64,000 nt of DNA, taken from the NCBI RefSeq assembly GCF_913774235.1, contig NZ_CAJYDW010000018.1:1-64000 (forward strand), written 5' to 3'. The notes beneath the pieces were generated by a model. That model had not been told where the DNA came from, searched no databases, and saw nothing but the letters and a program-made list of their open reading frames with translations. The translations under genes and the position numbers were made by a program. The stretch comes from an uncultured Pseudomonas sp. Lineage in GTDB: Bacteria; Pseudomonadota; Gammaproteobacteria; Pseudomonadales; Pseudomonadaceae. Positions within the stretch are counted from its first letter, which is position 1; every line of letters begins with the position of its first letter. This document shows, one piece after another, positions 27,148 through 35,091 of the stretch.

Positions 27148-27833
27148 GGGATACCCACCTCCAGCAGCACCGCGACACCCAGGGCACCCCCGTCGAACTC
27201 CTCCAGGGCATCCAGCAGCACATGCCAGAGGTAGTGGGCGCTGGCGCGGTCGCAGAGCAGGTGGACATGCGGCAGGTCGCCGTCGCCGGCATTGAGCAGG
27301 ATGGCGTTGAGTCGGGCCACCGAGGTCTGCACCACCTGGCCGACGGCGAAGGGCTTGCCCAGATCCACGCCGCATAGCTTGGCGAATAGCGCGGGCAACT
27401 GGGTCCCGGTGAGGATCAGCCAGGCGTGGGAGTCCTGGCGCGGCAGCGGGTAGCAACCGGGGCCGAGGTCGGCAGCCGCCGCTTCCAGGGCGGCGACCCG
27501 CGCACCGCCATCGGCCAGGGCGCCGAGCAGCAGGTACTCGCTCTGGGACAGCCGCAGCAGCCATTCCCCGGCAGGCTGGCGCAGTGCCTGGTTGGGGCGT
27601 TCCGGCAGGACATAGCCCTGGCCCTGCAGGTAGCCGGCGGCGGCCGGACCGCGCAGGCCGAAGCGCGGGAGGTTGCACAGGTCGGCCAGGCCACCGCGAT
27701 GCAGCAAGCCCGCCTCATCGTCCTCGCTCAGGTGCTTGGCAAAGATCCGACCATGATGCTGCAGTACGGGTGCATCGAGTTGGAGTTCGGCCAGGGGGCT
27801 GCGCTCGTCGAAACTCATGAGGGGCTGGTTCAT
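27144..27833 (-). CDS. mgdD: N-methylglutamate dehydrogenase / sarcosine oxidase gamma-type subunit
   Basis: 229-residue SoxG-like subunit, starting MNQPLMSFDERSPLAELQLD. The folate-binding-like fold of the gamma subunit is suggested by QSEYLLLGALADGG and PRQDSHAWLILTGTQLPALF. It overlaps the alpha subunit stop by 4 bp and the IclR start by 4 bp. In heterotetrameric sarcosine oxidase the gamma subunit is structural; in the N-methylglutamate pathway the same four-gene set is mgdABCD. The presence of gmaS and mgsABC nearby favours the N-methylglutamate role. Confidence 0.85.
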   Translation of the reverse strand: MNQPLMSFDERSPLAELQLDAPVLQHHGRIFAKHLSEDDEAGLLHRGGLADLCNLPRFGLRGPAAAGYLQGQGYVLPERPNQALRQPAGEWLLRLSQSEYLLLGALADGGARVAALEAAAADLGPGCYPLPRQDSHAWLILTGTQLPALFAKLCGVDLGKPFAVGQVVQTSVARLNAILLNAGDGDLPHVHLLCDRASAHYLWHVLLDALEEFDGGALGVAVLLEVGIP

Positions 27834-30733
27834 GCTCCTAACTCCTGGCGTTGGCTCTGGGGATCGTAGAAGGGCAGGCGTGCCACCGTGGCCTGGACGA
27901 TCTCGCCCCCTTCGACGCGGATCGGCAGGGTCGTGCCGGGCTCGGCCTGGTCGACGGCGGCATAGGCCAGGCCGACGATGCAGCCGAGGGTGGGGGAGAA
28001 TTCGCAGGAGGTGACGTTGCCAGCGATATCGGCGCCGCGCAGCACCAGGTGGCCCTCCAGCGGCTGGCTGGCGGTCGCCGGCAGGGTGAAGCCGACCAGC
28101 TTGCGTCGCAGTGGCTGGCTTTCCAGGATCTCGATGGACTTCTGCCCGACGAAGAAGGGCTTCTGGCGGCCGATGGCCCAGCCCATGTCGATCTCGGCCG
28201 GATGGGTCATGCCGTCGGTGTCCTGGCCGATGATCACGTGGCCCTTCTCCAGTCGCAGCAGCCGCTGGGCCTCGACGCCGAAGGGCCGGATGCCGAAGCG
28301 GTCCCCAGCTGCCATCAGTGCATCCCAGAGCCGCTCGCCAAAGCGCGCCGGTACATGGATCTCGTAGCCCAGCTCGCCGACGAAACCGACCCGCAACAGC
28401 CGGGCGGGAATCCCGGCGACGCGGCCCTCGCGCACGGCGAGGTAGGGGAAGGCTTCCGGCGCCAGGTCCAGCTCGGGGCACAGCTCGCGCAGTACCTCTC
28501 GCGAGCGCGGACCGGCCAGATTCACGGCGGCGAAGGCGGCGCTGACGTTGGCGATGTCCACATCCAGCCGCCATTGGGCGTTCCACTTCAGCAGGCTGCG
28601 ATAGACATGGTCGACGCCGCTGGTGGTGGCCGACACATAGAAGTGCTGCTCGCCCAGGCGCGCGGCCACGCCGTCGTCGATCACCACGCCGTCCTCGGCG
28701 GTCATCAGCGCATAGCGGGTGCGCCCTACGGGCAGCTTGCGGAAACCGAAGGTGTAGACCCGCTCCAGCAACTCGGCGGCATCGGGGCCGCGCACATCGA
28801 GGCCGCCCAGGGTGGAGACGTCGATCAGTCCCACGCCCTCGCGCACCTGGCGGGCCTCGGCCTGGATGCAGCGCTGGCGCTCGCTGGCCGGGCCGTAGAA
28901 GGCCGGTCGTTGCCAGACACCGGCCGGCATCAGGCTGGCGCCCAGTTCCAGGTGGCGGCGGTGCATGGCGGTGCGCCGATAGGGATCGAAGGCGCGGCCG
29001 GCGACGTGGGCGAGCTTTTCCGCGGTGAAGGGCGGTCGGGCGGTGGTCACCCCGGTGTCGCTGACGCTGCGCGCTGTGGCGGCGGCCACCAGGCGCGCGG
29101 TGGGCAGTGCCGAATGGCGCCCCTGGGACGGGCCCATGCCGACGGTGGAGAAGCGCTTGACCAGCTGGACATCGCGATAGCCGTGGCGGGTAGCGTTGAC
29201 GATGTCGGCGATCTGCAGGTCTTCGTCGAAGTCGACGAACTCCTTGCCCTGGGGGTGGGCGAACATCGGCCAGGGGAAGTTGACCTGGCTATCGTCGGCA
29301 TGGGTCTGCTCCGTGGCGAGCGGAGCGAGGTCCAGTTCGGCCAGGGCGCGGGCCGCGGCGGCGCGACCGTCGGCCAGCACCCGCGGGAGCGCATGACGGC
29401 CATTGACCGAGCCGGCCAGGTGCAGACCCCGCGGCAGGTTGCCGAGGCTGAAGGCGGCCTGGTCGTCGACGTAGCCCAGGGTACCGCCGGCCTGGCAGGC
29501 CAGTTGGTAGACCGGCATGTAGCCAGCGGACATGCACAACAGGTCGCAGTCCAGGGTCAGGCCCGCGGGGCCGACCTGGCCCTGGCCGACGATGGGACGG
29601 ACGTCGACCCGTGCCAGCTGGCGACCATCGGCATCGGCGTGGGCCTCGTACACCGTATGGCCGAGGTGCACGGGAATGCCGCGCGCGCTTACCGCCTGGA
29701 GCAACTGGGCGTCCCGCGGTTCCGTGCGCAGATCGATCAGGGCGGCGACGGCGACCCCTTGCTCCTGCAGGTCGAGGGCGGCCAGATAGCCATCGTCGTT
29801 GCCGGCCAGGACCACGGCACGCTGGCCCGGCCGCACGCCATAGAGGCGCATCAGGCGCTGGGCGGCGCTGGTCAGCAGGATGCCGGGCAGGTCGTTGTTG
29901 CGGAAGATCACCGGCTGGTCGAAGGCGCCGCTGGCGAGGATGGTCTGCCGCGCCCGCACCTTGAACATCCGGTTGCCCTGGATGACCGGCAGGTAGTGGT
30001 CGGCGAACCAGCCGTTGCACACGGCCGACTCCAGTACGCGGATGCGTGGTTCGGCGCGCACGGCGGCTACCAGTTCTTCGCGCAGCCCTTCGCCCTGGCC
30101 GGCGTCGAGGCCGAAGCGGCCCCAGGCCAGGGCACCGCCGAGCAGCGGCTGCTGTTCGATGAGCAGTACCTCGGCACCGCCCTGGGCGGCGGCCAGCGCA
30201 GCGGCGAGACCGGCGGGTCCGGCACCGATCACCGCCACGTCGCAGAACAGATAGGCCTTGTCGTGGTAGGTGGGAACGAAGGTCAGGTCGAGCACGCCGA
30301 GGCCGGCCTTCTTGCGGATCAGCGGCTCCCAGCGCTTCCACATGCCCTTGGGCTTGTAGAAGGCCCGGTAGTAGAAGCCCACCGGCATGAATTTGGAGAA
30401 CTTGCCGAGCAGGGCGTCGCGGTCGCGCTCGAGGCTGCCGCTGACGTTCTGCGCCCTGGCGGTGAGCCCTTCGCGCAGCGGCAATTCATCCGCCAGCACA
30501 TTGGGTTCGTCCGGCAGCTGCACCAGGGTGTTGGCATCCTGGCCGGCCAGGGTCAGGGGGCCGCGGGGGCGGTGGTACTTGAAGGAGCGCGACAGCAGCC
30601 AGCGACCCTCGCCGAGCAGGGCGCTGGCCAGGGTATCGCCGGCATAGCCCTGGTAGCTCTGGCCTTCGAAGCTGAAGGCGAGCGGGCGGTTGCGGTCGAT
30701 CAGCAGCCCCATGGGGGCGGGCAGGCGAGTCAT
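27830..30733 (-). CDS. mgdC: N-methylglutamate dehydrogenase / sarcosine oxidase alpha-type subunit
   Basis: 967-residue subunit with three parts. An N-terminal 2Fe-2S-like/ubiquitin-fold segment (FSFEGQSYQGYAGDTLASAL) is followed by an FAD/NAD-binding region (DVAVIGAGPAGLAAALAAAQ, near residue 170). The C-terminal half is GcvT-like and binds tetrahydrofolate (GLIDVSTLGGLDVRGPDAAE, LGYEIHVPARFGERLWDALM). The enzyme oxidises the N-methyl group and passes the carbon to tetrahydrofolate. I use the ATG at 30733, overlapping the delta subunit stop; the frame happens to stay open upstream through soxD. Length and domain order match SoxA/MgdC. Confidence 0.92.
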   Translation of the reverse strand: MTRLPAPMGLLIDRNRPLAFSFEGQSYQGYAGDTLASALLGEGRWLLSRSFKYHRPRGPLTLAGQDANTLVQLPDEPNVLADELPLREGLTARAQNVSGSLERDRDALLGKFSKFMPVGFYYRAFYKPKGMWKRWEPLIRKKAGLGVLDLTFVPTYHDKAYLFCDVAVIGAGPAGLAAALAAAQGGAEVLLIEQQPLLGGALAWGRFGLDAGQGEGLREELVAAVRAEPRIRVLESAVCNGWFADHYLPVIQGNRMFKVRARQTILASGAFDQPVIFRNNDLPGILLTSAAQRLMRLYGVRPGQRAVVLAGNDDGYLAALDLQEQGVAVAALIDLRTEPRDAQLLQAVSARGIPVHLGHTVYEAHADADGRQLARVDVRPIVGQGQVGPAGLTLDCDLLCMSAGYMPVYQLACQAGGTLGYVDDQAAFSLGNLPRGLHLAGSVNGRHALPRVLADGRAAAARALAELDLAPLATEQTHADDSQVNFPWPMFAHPQGKEFVDFDEDLQIADIVNATRHGYRDVQLVKRFSTVGMGPSQGRHSALPTARLVAAATARSVSDTGVTTARPPFTAEKLAHVAGRAFDPYRRTAMHRRHLELGASLMPAGVWQRPAFYGPASERQRCIQAEARQVREGVGLIDVSTLGGLDVRGPDAAELLERVYTFGFRKLPVGRTRYALMTAEDGVVIDDGVAARLGEQHFYVSATTSGVDHVYRSLLKWNAQWRLDVDIANVSAAFAAVNLAGPRSREVLRELCPELDLAPEAFPYLAVREGRVAGIPARLLRVGFVGELGYEIHVPARFGERLWDALMAAGDRFGIRPFGVEAQRLLRLEKGHVIIGQDTDGMTHPAEIDMGWAIGRQKPFFVGQKSIEILESQPLRRKLVGFTLPATASQPLEGHLVLRGADIAGNVTSCEFSPTLGCIVGLAYAAVDQAEPGTTLPIRVEGGEIVQATVARLPFYDPQSQRQELGA

Positions 30734-31026
30734 GAGCGCACCTCCGCAGCGGTGAAGTCGACGCGCTGGGTGAACAGCTCGCGGGGATCGAAGGTGCGCA
30801 GCACCTCGTCGGTGCCGGTGTGGCGCTCGGCCAGGAACCAGTAGCTGGAGGCGTTGTGCAGCCACCACTCGGTGACCACTCCCCGGCGGTTCTCGCAGTT
30901 GAAGACGTAGTCGGCCCATTCGGCGGTGCTGCTGGCCTTGGGATCGGGCATGGCCTTGAGTTCGCCGCCGTAGGTGAATTCGCTGATGTTGCGCGGCCCG
31001 TTGAGCGGGCAGGTGAGAATCTTCAT
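30730..31026 (-). CDS. mgdB: N-methylglutamate dehydrogenase / sarcosine oxidase delta-type subunit
   Basis: 98-residue zinc-binding delta subunit (SoxD family): ILTCPLNGPRNISEFTYGGE at the N-terminus, YVFNCENRRGVVTEWWLHNA in the middle, and WFLAERHTGTDEVL. The Cys near residue 6 and the Cys near residue 45 fall where the family coordinates zinc. It lies between the beta subunit (9 bp upstream) and alpha subunit (4-bp overlap) genes in the usual B-D-A-G order. Confidence 0.93.
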   Translation of the reverse strand: MKILTCPLNGPRNISEFTYGGELKAMPDPKASSTAEWADYVFNCENRRGVVTEWWLHNASSYWFLAERHTGTDEVLRTFDPRELFTQRVDFTAAEVRS

Positions 31027-31035
31027 GACAGCTCC

Positions 31036-32277
31036 TTAGTGGCTGGCCGCGGTGGCGCCCATCTCGTTGACCTGCTGGAAGCGGCTGAACCGGTCGAGCC
31101 CGAAGGGGGCGATGAGCTCGGGCACCCGCCCGCCGCTGGCCACCAGTTCGGCCATGGTCTTGCCGCAGATGGGCGTGGCCTTGAAACCCCAGGTGCCCCA
31201 GCCGGCGTCCAGGTAGTACCCCTCGATGGGCGACAGGCCCATCAGCGGGCTGTAGTCCGGGGTCATGTCGGTCATCCCGGCCCATTGGCGCATCAGCTTG
31301 GCATTGGCCATGAAGGGGAACATCTCGATGGCGTGGGCCAGCAGGCTTTCCTTGAGGTCCAGGGTGGAGCGGGTGTGGTACAGCGGATAGGGGTCCGAAC
31401 CGCCGCCGAAGACGATCTCGCCGCGGCTGGTCTGCTGCACGTAGCAGTGCAGGGCGCTGGAGCTCACCAGGGGGTCGAGGAAGGGCTTGAACGGCTGGGT
31501 GACCATGGCCTGCAGCGGGTAGGTGTGCAGCGGCGCGCGGATGCCCAGCTTGTTCATCAGCAGCGAGCTGGTACCGGCCACCGCCTGCACCGCACAGCCG
31601 CAGCGCACCGTGCCGCGATTGGTCTTGATGGCAGCGATCCGACCCTGCTCGACCACGAAGTCCTGCACCTCGGTCAGTTGGTGGATCTCCACGCCGCGCT
31701 TGGCCGCCTGCTTGGCGTAGCCCCAGGCCACGGCGTCGTGGCGGGCGGTGCCGCCATCGATGTGCCAGAGCCCGGCCAGGACTGGCAGGTGACCGGGATC
31801 GAGGTTGAGGCAGGGCACCAGTTCGCGGATCTGCTGGCGGTCGATCAGCTCGGTGCGGCCACCGAAGTGCTTGTTTACCTCGGCGCGCTGGCGGAAGGCG
31901 CGCACCGTGGCGTCGGTGTGCGCCAGGGTCAGCTGGCCCCGCTCGGAATACATGATGTTGAAGTCGAATTCGTTGGACAGCTCTTTGAACAGCCGCACCG
32001 ACTCGATGTAGAACTTCACCCCTTCGCTGGTGAGGTAGTTGGAGCGAATCACCGCGGTGTTGCGCGCCGTGTTGCCGCCGCCCAGGTAGGCCTTCTCCAG
32101 CACCGCGACATTGGTGATGCCGTGGTACTTGGCCAGGTAGTAGGCGGTGGCCAGGCCATGGCCGCCACCACCGATGATGACCACGTCGTAGCTGGACTTG
32201 AGTTCCTTAGGTGGCGGCAGGTCGACCTCCACCGGGTACTCGGCGGACAGGCCGTATTTCAACAGGCTGAAAGGCAT
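31036..32277 (-). CDS. mgdA: N-methylglutamate dehydrogenase / sarcosine oxidase beta-type subunit
   Basis: 413-residue FAD-dependent amine oxidase/DadA-like subunit. The dinucleotide-binding motif is DVVIIGGGGHGLATAYYLAK (from about residue 30), and GLWHIDGGTARHDAVAWGYA and DAGWGTWGFKATPICGKTMA follow the SoxB pattern. It holds the covalent flavin that oxidises the N-methyl amine. It is the first subunit gene of the tetramer, 13 bp after folD. Sarcosine oxidase cannot be excluded by sequence alone, but adjacency to gmaS-mgsABC supports N-methylglutamate as substrate. Confidence 0.93.
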   Translation of the reverse strand: MPFSLLKYGLSAEYPVEVDLPPPKELKSSYDVVIIGGGGHGLATAYYLAKYHGITNVAVLEKAYLGGGNTARNTAVIRSNYLTSEGVKFYIESVRLFKELSNEFDFNIMYSERGQLTLAHTDATVRAFRQRAEVNKHFGGRTELIDRQQIRELVPCLNLDPGHLPVLAGLWHIDGGTARHDAVAWGYAKQAAKRGVEIHQLTEVQDFVVEQGRIAAIKTNRGTVRCGCAVQAVAGTSSLLMNKLGIRAPLHTYPLQAMVTQPFKPFLDPLVSSSALHCYVQQTSRGEIVFGGGSDPYPLYHTRSTLDLKESLLAHAIEMFPFMANAKLMRQWAGMTDMTPDYSPLMGLSPIEGYYLDAGWGTWGFKATPICGKTMAELVASGGRVPELIAPFGLDRFSRFQQVNEMGATAASH

Positions 32278-32290
32278 GGTGGGCTCCCGG

Positions 32291-33163
32291 TCAGGTCGCG
32301 ACGGCGTGGGGGTGCTGGCGCTGGGCGGCGCTCAGGGTGTTGTGCAGGAGCAAGGCGATGGTCATGGGCCCGACCCCACCCGGCACGGGGGTGAGGGCAC
32401 CGGCCACGGCCGCTACCTCGGGGGCGACGTCGCCCACCAGCCGGGCGCCGCCGGCGTGCTCCACGCGATTGATGCCGACGTCGATGACCACCGCGCCGGG
32501 CTTGATCCACTCCGCGGTGATCAGGCCGGGCTGGCCGGCCGCGGCCACCAGGATATCGGCCTGGCGGCACAGTGCGGCGGCGTCGCGGCTGCGCGAATGC
32601 ACCAGGGTCACCGTGCAGTGCGCCTGCAACAGCAGGGCGGCCATGGGCTTGCCGACGATGTTGGAGCGGCCGACCACCACCGCGTGGCGGCCGGTGAGAT
32701 CGCCCAACTGGTCCTGCAGCAATCGCAGGCAGCCGGCCGGGGTGCAGGGCACCAGGCCGGGTTGGCCGAGGGCCAGGGCGCCGACGTTCTCGCGGTGGAA
32801 ACCGTCGACGTCCTTGTCCGGGCGGATGGCCTGAATCACCGCCGCCTCGTCGATCTGTGGCGGCAATGGCAATTGCACCAGGATGCCGTGCACTTCCGGG
32901 TCGGCATTGAGCGTGGCGATCAGGCCGAGCAATTCGGTCTGCTCAAGATCCGCCGGCAATTCATGGCTGAGGGAGCGGATACCTACCTCGCCGGCGCGGC
33001 GGATCTTGTTGCGCACGTACACCTGGCTGGCGGGGTCGCTGCCCACCAGGATAACTGCCAAGGCGGGCTGGATGCCGCGTTCGCGCAGTTCGGCCACATC
33101 CAGCTCGACCCGTTGCAGCAGGCGGGCGGCGGCGGCCTTGCCGTCGATGAGCAGGGCGCTCAT
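32291..33163 (-). CDS. folD: Methylene-THF dehydrogenase / methenyl-THF cyclohydrolase
   Basis: 290-residue bifunctional FolD. The catalytic YVRNK motif, the substrate loop KDVDGFH, and the nucleotide-binding [14 protein letters not shown] and [16 protein letters not shown] segments are all visible. It converts 5,10-methylene-THF, the product of the N-methyl oxidation, to 10-formyl-THF. The start at 33163 overlaps the purU stop (ATGA); the upstream open frame belongs to purU. As a second or dedicated copy inside the operon it is part of a one-carbon disposal route rather than purine synthesis. Confidence 0.93.
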   Translation of the reverse strand: MSALLIDGKAAAARLLQRVELDVAELRERGIQPALAVILVGSDPASQVYVRNKIRRAGEVGIRSLSHELPADLEQTELLGLIATLNADPEVHGILVQLPLPPQIDEAAVIQAIRPDKDVDGFHRENVGALALGQPGLVPCTPAGCLRLLQDQLGDLTGRHAVVVGRSNIVGKPMAALLLQAHCTVTLVHSRSRDAAALCRQADILVAAAGQPGLITAEWIKPGAVVIDVGINRVEHAGGARLVGDVAPEVAAVAGALTPVPGGVGPMTIALLLHNTLSAAQRQHPHAVAT

Positions 33164-34023
33164 CGGAACACCACCACGCGATTGCCATTGAGGAACAGGC
33201 GGTGCTCGATGTGGTACTTCACCGCCTTGTACAGCGCCACCGTCTCGGTATCCCGGCCGATGGCGACCAGGTCTTCGGGACGATAGCCGTGGTCGACGCG
33301 CTGCACCTCCTGCTCGATGATCGGGCCTTCGTCGAGGTCCGAGGTCACGTAGTGGGCGGTGGCGCCGATCAGCTTGACGCCGCGCTCGAAGGCCTGGTGG
33401 TAGGGCTTGGCGCCTTTGAAGCCGGGCAGGAAGGAATGGTGGATGTTGATGGCGCGGCCGGCCAGTTCCTTGCATAGCTCGTCCGAGAGGATCTGCATGT
33501 AGCGCGCCAGCACCACCAGCTCGGTCCCGGTTTCCTCGACCAGACGCAGCAGCTCGATCTCCTGCTGGTGCTTGTTGTCCTTGCTCACCGGCAGGTAGAC
33601 GAAGCGGATGCCTTCCCGTTCGGCCATGGGGCGCAGGTCCAGGTGATTGGAGACGATGGCGGTGATCTCCATCGGCAACTCGCCCTTCTGGTGGCGATAG
33701 AGCAGGTCGGTGAGGCAGTGATCGAACTTGCTCACCATCAGCAGTACGCGGGTGGGGCGCGCGGTGCTGTACAGCTCCCATTCCATCGCGAAGTCAGCCG
33801 CGACCGTGGCGAAGCCATCGCGCAGCGCCTCTATGCCGGTACTGGCGCCGGGATTGAAGCGAAACACCGTGCGCATGAAGAAGCGCTCGGTGAAATCGTC
33901 GTCGAACTGCGCCATCTCGGCGATGTAGCAGTCGTTACGGGCGAGATAGGTGCTGACGGCGGCGACGATGCCCGAGGTGGCCGGGCAACTGACGTTGAGG
34001 ATGTAGGTGGGCAAGGTTTCCAT
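33160..34023 (-). CDS. purU: Formyltetrahydrofolate deformylase
   Basis: 287-residue enzyme with an N-terminal ACT domain ([20 protein letters not shown]) and a formyltransferase-fold catalytic domain. The catalytic Asn-His-Asp set is seen as [20 protein letters not shown] and [13 protein letters not shown]. It releases formate from 10-formyl-THF and regenerates THF. It is the first gene of the operon purU-folD-mgdABCD-iclR, and its promoter region carries TTTCCTGTTGGGAATATA at 34072-34089. The formate made here joins that expected from trigonelline cleavage. Confidence 0.93.
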   Translation of the reverse strand: METLPTYILNVSCPATSGIVAAVSTYLARNDCYIAEMAQFDDDFTERFFMRTVFRFNPGASTGIEALRDGFATVAADFAMEWELYSTARPTRVLLMVSKFDHCLTDLLYRHQKGELPMEITAIVSNHLDLRPMAEREGIRFVYLPVSKDNKHQQEIELLRLVEETGTELVVLARYMQILSDELCKELAGRAINIHHSFLPGFKGAKPYHQAFERGVKLIGATAHYVTSDLDEGPIIEQEVQRVDHGYRPEDLVAIGRDTETVALYKAVKYHIEHRLFLNGNRVVVFR

Positions 34024-34071
34024 GTTCGCGTCCGGATTTCACCAGTGGAGGAAGATTTCGCTGCGGCGGTA

Positions 34072-34089
34072 TTTCCTGTTGGGAATATA
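34072..34089. promoter_or_regulatory. TTTCCTGTTGGGAATATA dyad upstream of purU
   Basis: The motif sits about 50 bp upstream of the purU ATG. TTCC and GGGAA arms flank TGTT, and GGGAATATA is repeated exactly at 35058-35066 upstream of gmaS. The XRE-cupin regulator gene lies between the two sites, so it is the likely ligand. Confidence 0.55.
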
Positions 34090-34178
34090 AAATTCACGAA
34101 AGCTTTTATAGGGCAAGCGCGAGCCCTCGTCCAGAGTCGAGTAATAAAATTTTCCTGTCAGTTATCTACGCGTTTTCG

Positions 34179-34201
34179 CCGGTGAAATCGCCTTTCACCG
34201 G
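34179..34201. terminator. Hairpin just past the XRE-cupin gene
   Basis: CCGGTGAAA (34179-34187) and TTTCACCGG (34193-34201) form a perfect 9-bp stem around TCGCC, beginning 16 bp beyond the regulator stop on the minus strand. No T-run follows on that strand, so it may be a weak terminator that separates the regulator from purU, or an operator-like dyad. Confidence 0.45.
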
Positions 34202-34216
34202 TGAGGCGGACGAGGC

Positions 34217-34819
34217 TCAGTCATCCTTGAAGGTCATGATCGACAGCAGCTTGATCGGCACCTGGTTCAGCCGCTCCGGGCCGTGGGGAATGTCGCTGTC
34301 GAAGGTGAGGCTGTCGCCCGGGCCCATCTCATAGAGGTGGTTGCCGTGGCGATAGACCAGGCTGCCTTCGAGCAGGTGAATGAACTCGGTACCGGGATGG
34401 GAAAAAGTGGGGAATTCCTCGCTGGCATCGTCCATGGAGACGAGATAGGCCTCCAGACTCTTCTTCGGCCCACGGGAATGGTTGAGCAGGTGATAGGTGT
34501 GGCCCTTGTCGGTCCCCCGGCGTACTACCTCCAGACCCTCGCCGGCCTTGACCAGCAGGGCGTCGCGCTCTTGCTGGTCGTACTGGCTGAACAGTCGCGA
34601 CAGCGGCAGGCCCAGGGTGTCGCACAGCCGGCCGAGAGTTTCCAGGCTGGTGGAGACCTGGGCGTTCTCGATCTTGCTCAGCATGCCCTGGCTGATACCG
34701 GCCATGCGCGCCACGTCGGCGGTCTTCAGACCCTGATCCTGACGCTGGCGGCGAATCTGGATACCTATGTACTGCTCGATCTTCAGGCGTGGCTCACGAT
34801 TCGGAGATTCTTGCATCAT
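34217..34819 (-). CDS. XRE-cupin transcriptional regulator
   Basis: 200-residue regulator. An N-terminal lambda-repressor-type helix-turn-helix (IQIRRQRQDQGLKTADVARM, then GISQGMLSKIENAQVSTSLE) is followed by a C-terminal cupin barrel (HPGTEFIHLLEGSLVYRHGN, GPGDSLTFDSDIPHGPERLN). This PuuR-like architecture is common in amine-catabolism loci, the cupin sensing a small metabolite. The ATG pair at 34819/34816 is used; upstream sequence is AT-rich intergenic DNA. It lies between two divergent methylamine operons, both with the same TTCC/GGGAA dyad, and probably controls them and itself. Confidence 0.88.
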   Translation of the reverse strand: MMQESPNREPRLKIEQYIGIQIRRQRQDQGLKTADVARMAGISQGMLSKIENAQVSTSLETLGRLCDTLGLPLSRLFSQYDQQERDALLVKAGEGLEVVRRGTDKGHTYHLLNHSRGPKKSLEAYLVSMDDASEEFPTFSHPGTEFIHLLEGSLVYRHGNHLYEMGPGDSLTFDSDIPHGPERLNQVPIKLLSIMTFKDD

Positions 34820-34825
34820 TTTAGT

Positions 34826-34835
34826 ATTGAGAATA
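34826..34835. promoter_or_regulatory. ATTGAGAATA half-site at the regulator's own promoter
   Basis: Resembles the right arm of the 34072 and 35050 dyads (TTGGGAATA) with one change, 7 bp upstream of the XRE-cupin ATG. It is consistent with autoregulation but is weak on its own. Confidence 0.3.
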
Positions 34836-34982
34836 AAAAATTCGCACCAGTAAAGTGCAGGAAAGAGGGCGGATGCATCTGGGCGTCCGATGTGGATCCC
34901 ATCATGCCGGAAAAAGTCCTCGGGGGCTGCTGCCTGGATTTTCCTTGGGATCCGCAGGGTTAACTCGCGGTCCGCGAGTTTT

Positions 34983-34992
34983 TGGCATACCA
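34983..34992. promoter_or_regulatory. TGGCATACCA operator upstream of gmaS
   Basis: The exact reverse complement of the site at 22928 and one mismatch from TGGTATACCA, 100 bp upstream of the gmaS ATG. It extends as TTGGCATACCAA. It connects the methylamine-capture operon to the GntR-type operator set of the ring-cleavage locus. Confidence 0.5.
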
Positions 34993-35028
34993 ACAGGTGA
35001 AACCGACGCGACTTGGCAAATTCCTTGC

Positions 35029-35066
35029 TTTCCTGTTGAGAAGAATAAATTCCCATTGGGAATATA
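35029..35066. promoter_or_regulatory. Double TTCC/GGGAA-type dyad upstream of gmaS
   Basis: TTTCCTGTTGAGAA (35029-35042) is followed by TTCCCATTGGGAATATA (35050-35066), the latter a perfect TTCCCA-T-TGGGAA palindrome plus ATATA. Both resemble the site at 34072. The second ends 25 bp before the gmaS ATG (35092), so binding there could block transcription or, further upstream, activate it. Confidence 0.55.
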
Positions 35067-35091
35067 GCCGATCTCGACCAAGGAGCCCGTC

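Noticed and set aside
27851-30844. 997-codon open frame on the plus strand opposite the mgdC/mgdD genes
   Set aside because: It lies antisense to the clearly homologous alpha subunit; its translation is low-complexity (Gly, Ala, Asp, His-rich) with no domain. Long antisense frames are expected at this GC content.
27830-31285. Apparent fusion of the alpha subunit with upstream sequence in one 1151-codon frame
   Set aside because: The part upstream of 30733 overlaps the delta and beta subunit genes in another frame and has no homology; the ATG at 30733 with the 4-bp overlap is the normal start.
27144-32277. Assigning the heterotetramer strictly as sarcosine oxidase of glycine betaine breakdown
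   Set aside because: Subunit sequences alone would allow it, but no serine hydroxymethyltransferase or betaine demethylase gene is present, while gmaS and mgsABC are adjacent; N-methylglutamate dehydrogenase fits better.
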